A stretch of DNA of 13,196 bases from JBFLYE01 sp040756715 [NCBI: bacterium] (GCA_040756715.1 JBFLYE010000172.1:1-13196); one strand, 5' to 3'. Positions 1 to 6,250 are shown, counted from the stretch's first letter. A program made the numbers and translations. Notes: generated by a model from the letters alone, not told the origin.

Positions 1-8
1 CAACAGTA

Positions 9-108
9 AATTTTAAATTGCAAATTTTAAATTGTAAATTTAAAGAGGTAAAAAATAATATCATAAAAATTCATCACTCTCTCAATTTGCAATTTACAAT
101 TTGCAATT
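9..108. repeat. AT-rich inverted repeat of a dispersed family
   Basis: Bases 16-41 and 83-108 are inverted copies of each other at 23 of 26 positions, built from short words such as AAATTG and CAAATT. Bases 9-38 are also identical over 30 bp to 8983-9012 at the leuC/leuD junction, so this is a repeat family and not chance AT-richness. No gene is seen in the first 178 bases. The arms could form a long AT hairpin, perhaps the 3' end of a unit lying left of the window. Function is unknown. Confidence 0.75.
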
Positions 109-126
109 GTTTAGCTTTAGCTAAAC
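109..126. repeat. GTTTAGC / GCTAAAC palindrome at a unit junction
   Basis: GTTTAGC (109-115) is followed, after the four bases TTTA, by its reverse complement GCTAAAC (120-126). The flanking bases 108 and 127 also pair. GTTTAGC is the word found just after the stop codons of ychF and the PorV-like gene. TAAACAC(A/G)TAC is the word found upstream of three transcription units. The site therefore looks like the end module of a left-hand unit joined head-on to the start module of the next. The stem is AT-rich with no T-tract, so a classical terminator is unlikely. Confidence 0.5.
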
Positions 127-134
127 ACGTACTA
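116..134 (+). repeat. Left 19-bp inverted repeat of unit 1
   Basis: TTTAGCTAAACACGTACTA is an exact inverted copy of 1911-1929 (19 of 19). The pair encloses the lipoprotein, mog and PorV-like genes. Homology stops sharply at both ends. The downstream part (TAC, a short spacer, GTGAAG) resembles the inner part of the long repeat upstream of pheT (TAC, a short spacer, GTAAAG), which suggests a shared repeat family. Confidence 0.75.
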
Positions 135-178
135 TTCCGTGAAGAGCCATAAATTTTCTTAAGTTCCACATTTAAAGG

Positions 179-208
179 TTTACAAATTTGCCAAAGTTCA
201 GTTATAAT
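179..208 (+). promoter_or_regulatory. Promoter of the lipoprotein-mog-barrel operon
   Basis: A -35 like TTTACA (179-184) and a perfect -10 TATAAT (203-208) are 18 nt apart. The -10 box ends exactly 6 nt before the ATG at 215, so the predicted first transcribed base is the start codon itself or within a base or two of it. No Shine-Dalgarno sequence fits before the ATG. This is the geometry of a leaderless mRNA. Confidence 0.6.
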
Positions 209-214
209 TTTTTT

Positions 215-673
215 ATGAGGATATTTCTTCTTGGACTCTTTTTAGTTGGATGTGCCGAGCAAAAAAAGGCATGGATTCCCATTTTAGCCTCTCAAAAATG
301 GTATCAGGATATCGCCGGGAAGGAAAAGAGATTAACGGGAAAAATATATGATAAAGGAATAACAAGGTGGATTATAAAGGGCGATATTAAGGCAGAAAAA
401 GGGGTAATTCAAGAAAAAGCATTGGAGTATAAAAAGGGTGAGGAATACAACAGGTTTCTCTTTGAGACAGGCGTTGTTATCTACGACCTCTACCTTGGCG
501 ATTTTTGGGAAGAGGAGAGACTGGAAAAAATCATTGGTCTTGACAAGGAAGCAAAAGCCCTTTCTTCTAAAAAATTTGAGATAATTGGAAAGGAGAGAAT
601 ATTTTTTGTTGAGGAAGGAGGAAAGAAGATAAAAAAAAGGGAGTTTATTCCAGGAATGATAAGGCAGAAATGA
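215..673 (+). CDS. Putative small lipoprotein
   Basis: This is a 152-residue protein of unrecognised family. It starts with a short hydrophobic segment and a lipobox (L-V-G-C, Cys13), so it is predicted to be exported, lipidated at Cys13 and anchored in a membrane. The mature part is charged and Lys/Glu-rich, with no domain I recognise. An in-frame TTG at 188 would extend the protein, but the -10 box lies between it and the ATG at 215 and the lipoprotein signal begins at that ATG, so 215 is preferred. The stop overlaps the mog start (ATGA, 670-673), which implies translational coupling. Together with the downstream barrel gene it points to an envelope role, but no specific function can be given. 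Confidence 0.75.
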   Translation: MRIFLLGLFLVGCAEQKKAWIPILASQKWYQDIAGKEKRLTGKIYDKGITRWIIKGDIKAEKGVIQEKALEYKKGEEYNRFLFETGVVIYDLYLGDFWEEERLEKIIGLDKEAKALSSKKFEIIGKERIFFVEEGGKKIKKREFIPGMIRQK

Positions 674-1140
674 AGGTGGGAATTCTTACAATTAGCGATA
701 AGTGTGCAAGGGGGGAGAGGGAGGATAAAACAAAGGATGCCATAAAGGAGGTTTTGGGAATCTCTGATTTTGAATATAGGCTTGTTCCCGATAAATATGG
801 AGATATAAGGTCTGCATTAAATGAGATGTCTTTGTCTTGTGAGCTTATCCTTACAAATGGGGGAACAGGCCTTTCTCCTTCCGATATAACACCAGAGGCA
901 ACCGCATCTATACTTGATCGGGAAATACCTGGCATTCCAGAGGCAATGAGGAGCGCTGGGATAAAGCATACACCAAATTCTATGCTTTCAAGGGCAAAGG
1001 CTGGAATAAGAGGAAGGGCTTTAATCATAAACCTTCCTGGTTCACCAAAGGGTGCATCTGAATGTTTGTCTTCTATTCTTCCCATAATCCCACATGCCAT
1101 TTCCCTTATAAAAGGAGAGGTAAAAGAATGCGGCAGATAA
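670..1140 (+). CDS. mog: Molybdopterin adenylyltransferase, MogA/MoaB family
   Basis: The 156-residue protein has the full MoCF-biosynthesis fold signature: MKVGILTISDK at the N-terminus, the TNGGTGLSPSDITPEAT loop (62-78) and LPGSPKGASECL (122-133). The family adenylylates molybdopterin before metal insertion, in the cytoplasm. MogA and MoaB are close paralogs and their names are used interchangeably in many genomes, so the exact subtype is uncertain. The length is typical. The start overlaps the lipoprotein stop as ATGA. No other molybdenum-cofactor gene is in the window, so it appears separated from its pathway. The 3' end overlaps the start of the barrel gene by 13 nt. Confidence 0.9.
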   Translation: MKVGILTISDKCARGEREDKTKDAIKEVLGISDFEYRLVPDKYGDIRSALNEMSLSCELILTNGGTGLSPSDITPEATASILDREIPGIPEAMRSAGIKHTPNSMLSRAKAGIRGRALIINLPGSPKGASECLSSILPIIPHAISLIKGEVKECGR

Positions 1141-1913
1141 TGAGAGCACTAGAGCACCAAAGCAGCCTACTAGCACCAGTGAAAAACCCTTCCATATTTA
1201 GCCGAAAACCTCTTGTATTTTTATTGCTATTTCTTTCATCTAATGTTTTTGCTGAATTTACCCTTCCATCTGCGGGAGCAAAGCCACAGGGTTTGGGTAA
1301 TGCCTTTATTGGGCTTTCAGATAGCCCTTATGCTATGGTTTTTAACCCAGCAGGGCTTGCTTCTATTACATCTTATGAGCTTTCATTTTCATATACAGGG
1401 TCTGATTCCTCCTATGATTTTTTAGGGCTAACCTTGCCAGAGAAGATGAAGGGAAATTGTGGATTTGCTGTTTTAAGCAGAGAAAATAAGGCATTCTATT
1501 TTTCCTATGGAAAGTTTTTAAAGATAAGAAATAAAAGCATTTCAGCGGGAACATCTATAAAGCTCTTTAAATCAAAGGATGATGGAAAAGGCTTAGGTAT
1601 TGACACTGGAATTCTTTATTCTTTAAGGGATAATCTTACATTTGGCTTTGTTTTGGGAAATCTCTTTCGGGATAATTTTGGATATGGATTTGGCTTAAGC
1701 TTTAAGATTAAAAGCTATCTTTTCACACTAGATTTAAAGGAAAGGGAAAAATCAAGCCTCTATTTTGGGTTAGAGAAGAAAATGAAGGAATTTCTTGTAA
1801 GGGGAGGGATTGATGATAAAAGCCTCGCTTTAGGGATTTCTCGTTGTTTTTCTGGTATTGATATAGATCTTTCAATCTCTCCCTTTATTCTCTCGGCTGG
1901 GTTTGAATATTAG
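1128..1913 (+). CDS. PorV/UPF0164-like outer-membrane barrel protein
   Basis: This 261-residue protein has a signal peptide (hydrophobic 28-40, ending V-F-A, likely cleaved before Glu43). The mature N-terminus is typical of the PorV/UPF0164 branch of FadL-like barrels: AGAKPQGLGNAF, a G-L-S-D segment, then FNPAGLA. The rest alternates hydrophobic and polar residues in strand-like pairs and ends in an aromatic residue, as outer-membrane barrels do. The start at 1128 is chosen because GGAGAGG (1114-1120) lies 7 nt upstream. An ATG at 1140 overlapping the mog stop is the alternative. About 22 residues before the signal peptide are unusual and partly encoded by a short imperfect repeat (see findings). 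Its substrate is not predictable. Confidence 0.75.
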   Translation: MRQIMRALEHQSSLLAPVKNPSIFSRKPLVFLLLFLSSNVFAEFTLPSAGAKPQGLGNAFIGLSDSPYAMVFNPAGLASITSYELSFSYTGSDSSYDFLGLTLPEKMKGNCGFAVLSRENKAFYFSYGKFLKIRNKSISAGTSIKLFKSKDDGKGLGIDTGILYSLRDNLTFGFVLGNLFRDNFGYGFGLSFKIKSYLFTLDLKEREKSSLYFGLEKKMKEFLVRGGIDDKSLALGISRCFSGIDIDLSISPFILSAGFEY

Positions 1914-1929
1914 TACGTGTTTAGCTAAA
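1911..1929 (-). repeat. Right 19-bp inverted repeat of unit 1
   Basis: This is the exact reverse complement of 116-134. It begins with the TAG stop codon of the PorV-like gene, so the repeat boundary and the coding boundary coincide, as they also do at the rmuC stop. It carries GTTTAGC at 1919-1925. The rest of the gap up to 2014 is T-rich with no gene. TAAACACATACA at 1992-2003 matches the word upstream of pheT (9694-9705) exactly. Confidence 0.75.
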
Positions 1930-2014
1930 ATTTCCTCCTTTGTCCTTTCGGATTTGGCGCTTTTTTTAACTTCCTTTCTTCTTCTCGTCTATAAACACAT
2001 ACAAAAAATAATGG

Positions 2015-2044
2015 TTACCAAAATGGGTATTTTTTTACTATAAT
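2015..2044 (+). promoter_or_regulatory. glnA promoter
   Basis: TTACCA (2015-2020) and a perfect TATAAT (2039-2044) are 18 nt apart. Transcription should start near 2051, giving a leader of about 25 nt that holds the GGAGG ribosome site at 2066-2070. The -10 is strong and the -35 matches consensus at 4 of 6. There is too little leader for a riboswitch. Confidence 0.6.
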
Positions 2045-2075
2045 AAATATAGAAATTTAAAAATTGGAGGAAAAA

Positions 2076-3401
2076 ATGAAGAGAGAAGAAGATATTCTTA
2101 AATTAGTAAAAGAAAACAATGTAAAGTTTATCCGCCTATGGTTCACAGATATATTGGGTCAGCTAAAGAGCTTTGCCATAACCGACAAAGAACTTGAGGG
2201 TGCATTGGAGCATGGGATGGGTTTTGATGGCTCATCCATTACCGGCTATCAAGATATTGAGGAGAGTGATATGGTAGCAATGCCAGATATAGAAACATTC
2301 CAATTGCTTCCTTGGACACCAGAGGAGCATCCGGTTGCCAGGATGTTCTGTGATGTGAAGACCCCAGGTGGCAAAGATTATGAGGGAGACCCAAGGTATG
2401 TTCTAAAGAGGGCATTGCAAAGGGCAAAAGATATGGGCTTTGACCATTATTATCTAGGGCCAGAGCTTGAGTATTTCTATTTTAACTCATCTGATGCCAC
2501 CGAGGTGCTTGATAAGGGAGGCTATTTTGACCTAACCACTCTGGACGCTGGAAGTGATTTAAGGAGAGAAACCATCCTTGCCTTAGAGGCAATGGGAATT
2601 CATATTGAATATAGCCACCATGAGGTAGGTCAAAGCCAGCATGAGATTGATATGAGGTATTGCGATGCCCTGCAGATGGCAGACAATGTGATGACCTATC
2701 GCTTGGTGGTTAAAGAAATTGCCCAAAAATATGGTGTTTATGCCACATTTATGCCTAAACCTATATTTGGTCAGAGTGGTTCAGGAATGCATACCCATCA
2801 ATCCCTTTTTAAAGGCGAAAACAATGCCTTTTTTGATAAAAATGATAAATACCATTTAAGCGAAACTGCTAAGAAATTCATTGCCGGGCAATTAAAGCAT
2901 GCCAAGGAGATGTCGGCTGTCTTTGCCCAGTGGGTAAATTCTTACAAAAGGCTTGTCCCTGGCTATGAAGCACCTGTCTATATTGCCTGGAGCAATCGCA
3001 ATCGCTCAGCCTTGATAAGAATTCCGGTCTATCACCCAGGAAAGGAATATGCTACACGGGCAGAGTTAAGGTGTCCAGACCCAGCTTGTAATCCCTACCT
3101 TACCTTTGCGGTGATGCTTCAGGCTGGTTTGGATGGAATAGAAAAGGGCTATGAATTAGAAGAGGCTATGGAGAAAAATCTCTATGATTTAACAGAGGAG
3201 GAAAGAAAAAAAATGGGGATTGAATCTTTACCAGGAAGCTTAGGAGAGGCAGTAGCAATTGCCGAAGAAAGCGAGTTAATAAAAAAGACGCTGGGAAACC
3301 ATGTCTTTCCCAGATTTATTGAGCTAAAGAAAAAGGAATGGGAGGAATACAGGATTCAGGTAACCCAATATGAGCTTGAAAAATATCTTTCTATTCTATA
3401 G
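2076..3401 (+). CDS. glnA: Glutamine synthetase type I (GSI-alpha-like)
   Basis: This 441-residue cytoplasmic enzyme makes glutamine from glutamate, ammonia and ATP and normally forms a dodecamer. Clear family motifs are GFDGSSI (49-55), the metal-binding GPELEYF (128-134), HHEVGQSQHEID (181-192), the ATP loop KPIFGQSGSGMHTH (228-241), the glutamate-binding NRNRSALIRIP (307-317) and RCPDPACNPYL (332-342). The length fits the short alpha class without the beta-class insertion. The ATG at 2076 is chosen because GGAGG at 2066-2070 is 5 nt away; the upstream TTG lies across that site. The segment GYQDIEESDM has Asp60 where Bacillus GSI-alpha has the feedback Arg62. No regulator such as glnR or glnB is adjacent. 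Confidence 0.95.
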   Translation: MKREEDILKLVKENNVKFIRLWFTDILGQLKSFAITDKELEGALEHGMGFDGSSITGYQDIEESDMVAMPDIETFQLLPWTPEEHPVARMFCDVKTPGGKDYEGDPRYVLKRALQRAKDMGFDHYYLGPELEYFYFNSSDATEVLDKGGYFDLTTLDAGSDLRRETILALEAMGIHIEYSHHEVGQSQHEIDMRYCDALQMADNVMTYRLVVKEIAQKYGVYATFMPKPIFGQSGSGMHTHQSLFKGENNAFFDKNDKYHLSETAKKFIAGQLKHAKEMSAVFAQWVNSYKRLVPGYEAPVYIAWSNRNRSALIRIPVYHPGKEYATRAELRCPDPACNPYLTFAVMLQAGLDGIEKGYELEEAMEKNLYDLTEEERKKMGIESLPGSLGEAVAIAEESELIKKTLGNHVFPRFIELKKKEWEEYRIQVTQYELEKYLSIL

Positions 3402-3458
3402 CTTATATTTAGCTGTTGATTTTTTGAGTTTTTATTATGGCTAAAAGCTAAACAACTA
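3399..3458. terminator. Inverted repeat between convergent glnA and ychF
   Basis: The gap between the two TAG stops holds an interrupted stem: 3399-3403 pairs with 3446-3450 and 3408-3413 (TTTAGC) pairs with 3440-3445 (GCTAAA). The loop is T-rich and 26 nt long. On the minus strand, GTTTAGC (3447-3453) lies 2 nt after the ychF stop. The placement suits a bidirectional 3' end, but the stem is AT-rich and the loop large, so the call as a terminator is tentative. Confidence 0.4.
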
Positions 3459-4454
3459 CACATTAAACCTAAACTCAATAATATCGCCATCAGCTACGAT
3501 ATAGTCCTTCCCCTCTAATCTAATAAGCCCCTTTTCTTTAAGATGTGCCATTGAGCCTTTGTTTTCAAGAAAATCTTTGTAAGAAACAACCGATGCCCTG
3601 ATAAATCCCCTTTCCATGTCTGAATGAATCTTGCCTGCGGCTTTTAGGGCATTTGTTCCCTTTTTGATTGGCCATAGCCTTACCTCATCCTTTCCAATGG
3701 TAAAAAAGGAGATTAAAGAAAGGCTTGTATAAATTGTTTTTATTAGATTGGGCAGACCAGATTCTTTAATCCCTAGCTCATTGAGAAAGAGAGGTCTTTC
3801 ATCTTCCTCTAATTCAGCTACCTCCATTTCAAGCTTACCAGAAAGAATAACACATTGTTCATTGTTTTCTCTTGCATATTCTTTTAATTCCTCGTCCTTT
3901 CTTTGTTCGTCAATGTTGCCTATAAGGACAATAGGCTTATCGCTTAAGAACTGATAGGAGGAAAGATACCTTCTTTCATCGTCGGTTAACCCAATTCTTC
4001 TAAGGGGGATTTCTTTAGAAAGGCTATCCCTACACCTTTCAATAATAGCCTTCTCTTTTTCCTCCTCTTGTCTCATCTTTCTTCCCTTGGAAGCTAAATT
4101 TGCTATTCTTTTCTCTGCTATGAAAAGGTCAGAAAGGATAAATTCTTGTAAGATTGTCTTTATCTCTTTTATTGGTTCTATTGGCTCACAGAAGCATCTT
4201 ATCACAATAGCTATTGCATCTATATTGGCTAGATCAAGGATTTTTGTTCCAGTTTTAATGGAATGGGTATCGATAAATTCCATCTCAGAGGAGACCCTTT
4301 TTTTCTCCGGATATAGACGATGAAGACAATCAAGCCTTTCGTCTAAAATTTTGACCACGCCGATATTCCTTCCCTTTGCCTTTAATGATGTTAAGGCATT
4401 AAAGATGGTTGTCTTACCAGAAAGAGGAAGACCAATCAGGGCTACTTTTATCAT
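3456..4454 (-). CDS. ychF: YchF/Ola1-like P-loop protein, divergent
   Basis: This 332-residue protein matches the YchF/Ola1 family from end to end but is shorter than the usual roughly 363. It has the P-loop GLPLSGKTT (8-16), the NIDE base-recognition motif (180-183, canonical NVDE) and a well-kept C-terminal TGS domain (about 249-332, ending DGDIIEFRFNV). YchF proteins bind ATP or GTP and associate with ribosomes. The switch regions are worn: the segment before NIGVV is short, and the usual DIAG of G3 is D-T-H-S (62-65). The ATG at 4454 gives the canonical MIKVALIG start; a TTG two codons upstream is less likely. No Shine-Dalgarno is visible. The start is back to back with the tRNA-Gly promoter. 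Confidence 0.85.
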   Translation of the reverse strand: MIKVALIGLPLSGKTTIFNALTSLKAKGRNIGVVKILDERLDCLHRLYPEKKRVSSEMEFIDTHSIKTGTKILDLANIDAIAIVIRCFCEPIEPIKEIKTILQEFILSDLFIAEKRIANLASKGRKMRQEEEKEKAIIERCRDSLSKEIPLRRIGLTDDERRYLSSYQFLSDKPIVLIGNIDEQRKDEELKEYARENNEQCVILSGKLEMEVAELEEDERPLFLNELGIKESGLPNLIKTIYTSLSLISFFTIGKDEVRLWPIKKGTNALKAAGKIHSDMERGFIRASVVSYKDFLENKGSMAHLKEKGLIRLEGKDYIVADGDIIEFRFNV

Positions 4455-4483
4455 TGACAAAACAATTTATCTCTTTCTATACT
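4454..4483 (+). promoter_or_regulatory. tRNA-Gly promoter
   Basis: A perfect TTGACA (4454-4459) and TATACT (4478-4483) are 18 nt apart, predicting a start near 4490, three bases before the mature tRNA. The -35 box touches the ychF start codon on the other strand, so the two divergent genes share almost all of this 38-bp gap. Confidence 0.75.
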
Positions 4484-4492
4484 TTCTAATGT

Positions 4493-4564
4493 GCGGCCGT
4501 AATTTAGTGGTAGAATGCAAGCTTCCCAAGCTTGACGTCGTGGGTTCAAATCCCATCGGCCGCT
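4493..4564 (+). tRNA. tRNA-Gly (anticodon CCC)
   Basis: This is a 72-nt cloverleaf. The acceptor stem GCGGCCG (4493-4499) pairs fully with CGGCCGC (4557-4563), followed by the U discriminator usual for glycine. The D-loop has AGTGGTAGA. The anticodon arm has stem CAAGC/GCTTG and loop TTCCCAA, giving anticodon CCC at 4525-4527. The T-arm has GTGGG, TTCAAAT, CCCAT. CCA is not encoded. The D-stem is all A-U. The last 21 nt are repeated at 4700-4720. Confidence 0.95.
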
Positions 4565-4720
4565 TAAGCGAAATTACACTAGATTTTAGTAGCAAGGAGA
4601 TGGGATTTGAAGCCCGAGCAAAGCGAGGGCCGGGAACGAAGGATTTTGTTAGGCAAAAAAGGAGCAAGTGCGATCTTTTTTGCATTAGAAAATCCTTTCG
4701 TTCAAATCCCATCGGCCGCT
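4565..4720. mobile_element. 156-bp structured insert duplicating the tRNA-Gly 3' end
   Basis: The last 21 bp of tRNA-Gly (4544-4564) recur exactly at 4700-4720, so the insert ends with a copy of the tRNA 3' end, as integrated elements do. Inside are nested inverted repeats. 4599-4611 is the complement of the 13 bases at 4701-4713, and equally of 4545-4557 in the tRNA. 4635-4647 pairs with 4689-4702 with one bulged base. 4653-4661 (GCAAAAAAG) pairs exactly with 4675-4683. A perfect 10-bp palindrome (4561-4570) spans the left junction. There is no convincing gene, integrase or endonuclease. It may be a non-autonomous or decayed tRNA-targeting element, or a structured RNA made with the tRNA. Confidence 0.6.
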
Positions 4721-4729
4721 ATTTGATTG

Positions 4730-4754
4730 CGGAATGCGGATTTCGGAATGCGGA
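4730..4754. repeat. CGGAATGCGGA tandem-like repeat
   Basis: CGGAATGCGGA occurs twice (4730-4740 and 4744-4754), separated by TTT, inside a longer run of near-repeats of GCGGAAT. It is G-rich for this AT-rich window and lies in the gap between the two tRNA genes. It has the look of a dispersed intergenic repeat, but no second locus is present here. The rest of 4755-4779 shows nothing. Confidence 0.5.
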
Positions 4755-4779
4755 ATAATTATCAACAATGAAAATTTTA

Positions 4780-4864
4780 TGCCGAAGAAGGGAGTTGAAC
4801 CCTTATGGAGGAAACCTCCACGGGATTTTGAGTCCCGCGCGTCTGCCAATTCCGCCACTTCGGC
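4780..4864 (-). tRNA. tRNA-Leu (anticodon CAA)
   Basis: This is an 85-nt tRNA with the long variable arm of the leucine class. The acceptor stem GCCGAAG (rc of 4858-4864) pairs with CTTCGGC (rc of 4781-4787), followed by discriminator A at 4780. The anticodon arm is CGGGA, CTCAAAA, TCCCG, giving anticodon CAA (rc of 4828-4830). The variable arm is a GGAGG/CCTCC hairpin. The T-loop is TTCAACT. CCA is not encoded. It is divergent from ilvC, whose ATG lies only 31 bp away. Confidence 0.95.
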
Positions 4865-4872
4865 TTTTTTAT

Positions 4873-4902
4873 ATTATAAAAGGGAGGTAAGGTAAATGGC
4901 AA
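4873..4902 (-). promoter_or_regulatory. tRNA-Leu promoter overlapping the ilvC start
   Basis: Read on the minus strand, TTGCCA (4902-4897) and a perfect TATAAT (4878-4873) are 18 nt apart, with 8 nt from the -10 to the tRNA 5' end. The -35 overlaps the ilvC start region, so tRNA and ilvC initiation may interfere. On the plus strand the same bases give a weak TATTAT (4872-4877) as a possible ilvC -10, with no good -35. Confidence 0.65.
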
Positions 4903-5882
4903 CAATTTATTATGAAGCCGATGCAGACCTAAGTCTGCTTAAGGGAAAGAAGGTAGCCATAATTGGCTATGGTGCACAGGGTCATGCTCAGGCTCAGAAT
5001 CTTAAAGATTCTGGAATAGAGGTTATTATAGGCAACCGGGAAGGGAAAAGCTTTGAGAAAGCAAAGGCTGATGGATTTTCTCCTCTATCAGTAAGAGAGG
5101 CAGCAGCCAAAGCTGATTACATCCAGCTTTTGGTTCCTGATCAAATCGCACCAAAGGTCTATAAGGAGGAGATTGAGGAAAATCTAAAAGGAGGAAAGAT
5201 ACTTGGATTTTCCCATGGATTTAACATCCATTTTGGACAGATCATTCCTCCAAAAAATATAGATGTGGTAATGATTGCTCCCAAGGGGCCTGGTGCCTTT
5301 GTTAGAAAGGTATTTCAAGATGGAGGTGGCGTTCCCTGCCTGGTTGCTGTTTATCAGGATGCCTCAGGAAAGGCAAAGGATTATGCCTTAAGCTATGGAA
5401 AAGCAATCGGTGGAACAAAGGCGGGAATTATTGAGACAACATTTCTTGAGGAAACAGAGACCGACCTGTTTGGAGAGCAGGTTGTTCTATGCGGTGGTGT
5501 CTCTGAGCTTATCAGGGCAGGCTTTGACATTTTGGTTTCTGCTGGCTATCAGCCAGAGGTCGCCTACTTTGAGTGCTGCCATGAGCTGAAGCTCCTCGTT
5601 GACCTCATCCATACAAAGGGCATCTCGGGAATGAGGGAGGCAATTTCAGATACAGCAAAGTATGGCGATGTAACTAGGGGAAGGGTAGTAATCAATGAAG
5701 ATGTAAGGAGAAATATGACAAAGATTCTTGCCCAAATCCAAATAGGCTCTTTTGCCAAGGAATGGATCCTTGAAAATCAAGCAGGAAGACCTGTTTTTAA
5801 TGCCTTACTTTCGGCCGATAAAAACCATCTCATAGAGAAGGTGGGAGAAAAATTAAGAAAGATGATGCCATGGATTTCTTGA
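4896..5882 (+). CDS. ilvC: Ketol-acid reductoisomerase (class I)
   Basis: This 328-residue enzyme is the short, class I form. It carries out the isomerisation and NAD(P)H reduction that gives dihydroxy-isovalerate in valine, leucine and isoleucine synthesis. The Rossmann motif [17 protein letters not shown] spans 24-40. Expected catalytic residues are all present: His107 (FSHGF), Lys130 (APKGPG), Asp190 and Glu194 (ETDLFGEQ), and Glu226 and Glu230 (FECCHE). GGGAGGT (4882-4888) lies 8 nt before the ATG. It heads an operon that ends with leuC and leuD, which use its product on the leucine branch. ilvB/N, ilvD and leuA/B are not in the window. Confidence 0.97.
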   Translation: MATIYYEADADLSLLKGKKVAIIGYGAQGHAQAQNLKDSGIEVIIGNREGKSFEKAKADGFSPLSVREAAAKADYIQLLVPDQIAPKVYKEEIEENLKGGKILGFSHGFNIHFGQIIPPKNIDVVMIAPKGPGAFVRKVFQDGGGVPCLVAVYQDASGKAKDYALSYGKAIGGTKAGIIETTFLEETETDLFGEQVVLCGGVSELIRAGFDILVSAGYQPEVAYFECCHELKLLVDLIHTKGISGMREAISDTAKYGDVTRGRVVINEDVRRNMTKILAQIQIGSFAKEWILENQAGRPVFNALLSADKNHLIEKVGEKLRKMMPWIS

Positions 5883-5914
5883 CAAAAAAGGAGGATAGAA
5901 ATTAGAATTTTTTT

Positions 5915-6250
5915 ATGCAAGGAAAGGCTATATCAAAATATATTAGAATTTCTCCCTCAAAGCTAAGACAGGTTATTTCCCTTATAAAGGGAAAAAGGGG
6001 TGATGAGGCAGAGAATATCTTGCAGATGATGCCAAAGAGGGCATCCTATTTTATCCATAAAGCATTAGGAAGCGCATTTGCAAATTGCAGGATAAGGTCT
6101 CCCCTTTTAGAGCTTAAGGATGTCTGGATAAAAGAAGTATGGGCAAATAATGGGCCAATGATGAAGAGGATAAAATATTGTGCAAGGGGAAGGTCGGGCA
6201 GGATTCTTAAAAAAACATCCCATCTTACAATTGTCCTTGAAAAAATATGA
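5915..6250 (+). CDS. rplV: Ribosomal protein L22
   Basis: The 111-residue protein matches bacterial L22 along its whole length: ISKYIRISPSKLRQVISLIKGK at the N-terminus, then the hairpin region and the C-terminal RGRSGRILKKTSHLTIVL, which in the family reaches into the ribosome exit tunnel. It is essential for large-subunit assembly. It lies outside any ribosomal protein cluster, 32 nt after ilvC. The ATG at 5915 is the first possible start because an in-frame TAG lies at 5903. The best ribosome site, AAGGAGG (5888-5894), is an unusually long 20 nt upstream. The stop overlaps the next gene as ATGA. Confidence 0.95.
   Translation: MQGKAISKYIRISPSKLRQVISLIKGKRGDEAENILQMMPKRASYFIHKALGSAFANCRIRSPLLELKDVWIKEVWANNGPMMKRIKYCARGRSGRILKKTSHLTIVLEKI

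Noticed and set aside
1-134. CRISPR array or phage attachment site in the left AT repeats
   Set aside because: The repeats are short words in inverted arrangement with no regular spacers, and there are no cas or integrase genes.
645-1100. 151-codon minus-strand frame opposite mog
   Set aside because: It lies antisense to a clearly conserved MogA/MoaB gene and shows no motif of its own; it reflects the codon pattern of the real gene.
1930-1990. Terminator after the barrel gene at the T-run near 1966-1972
   Set aside because: No stable stem precedes the T-run; only the inverted-repeat word is present.
4351-4758. Long plus-strand reading frame across tRNA-Gly and the insert, and an opposite frame at 4467-4712
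   Set aside because: Both run through a clear tRNA and its promoter; the minus frame contains the antisense translation of the tRNA T-arm that is often mis-annotated as a protein. Neither has a ribosome site or a recognisable domain.
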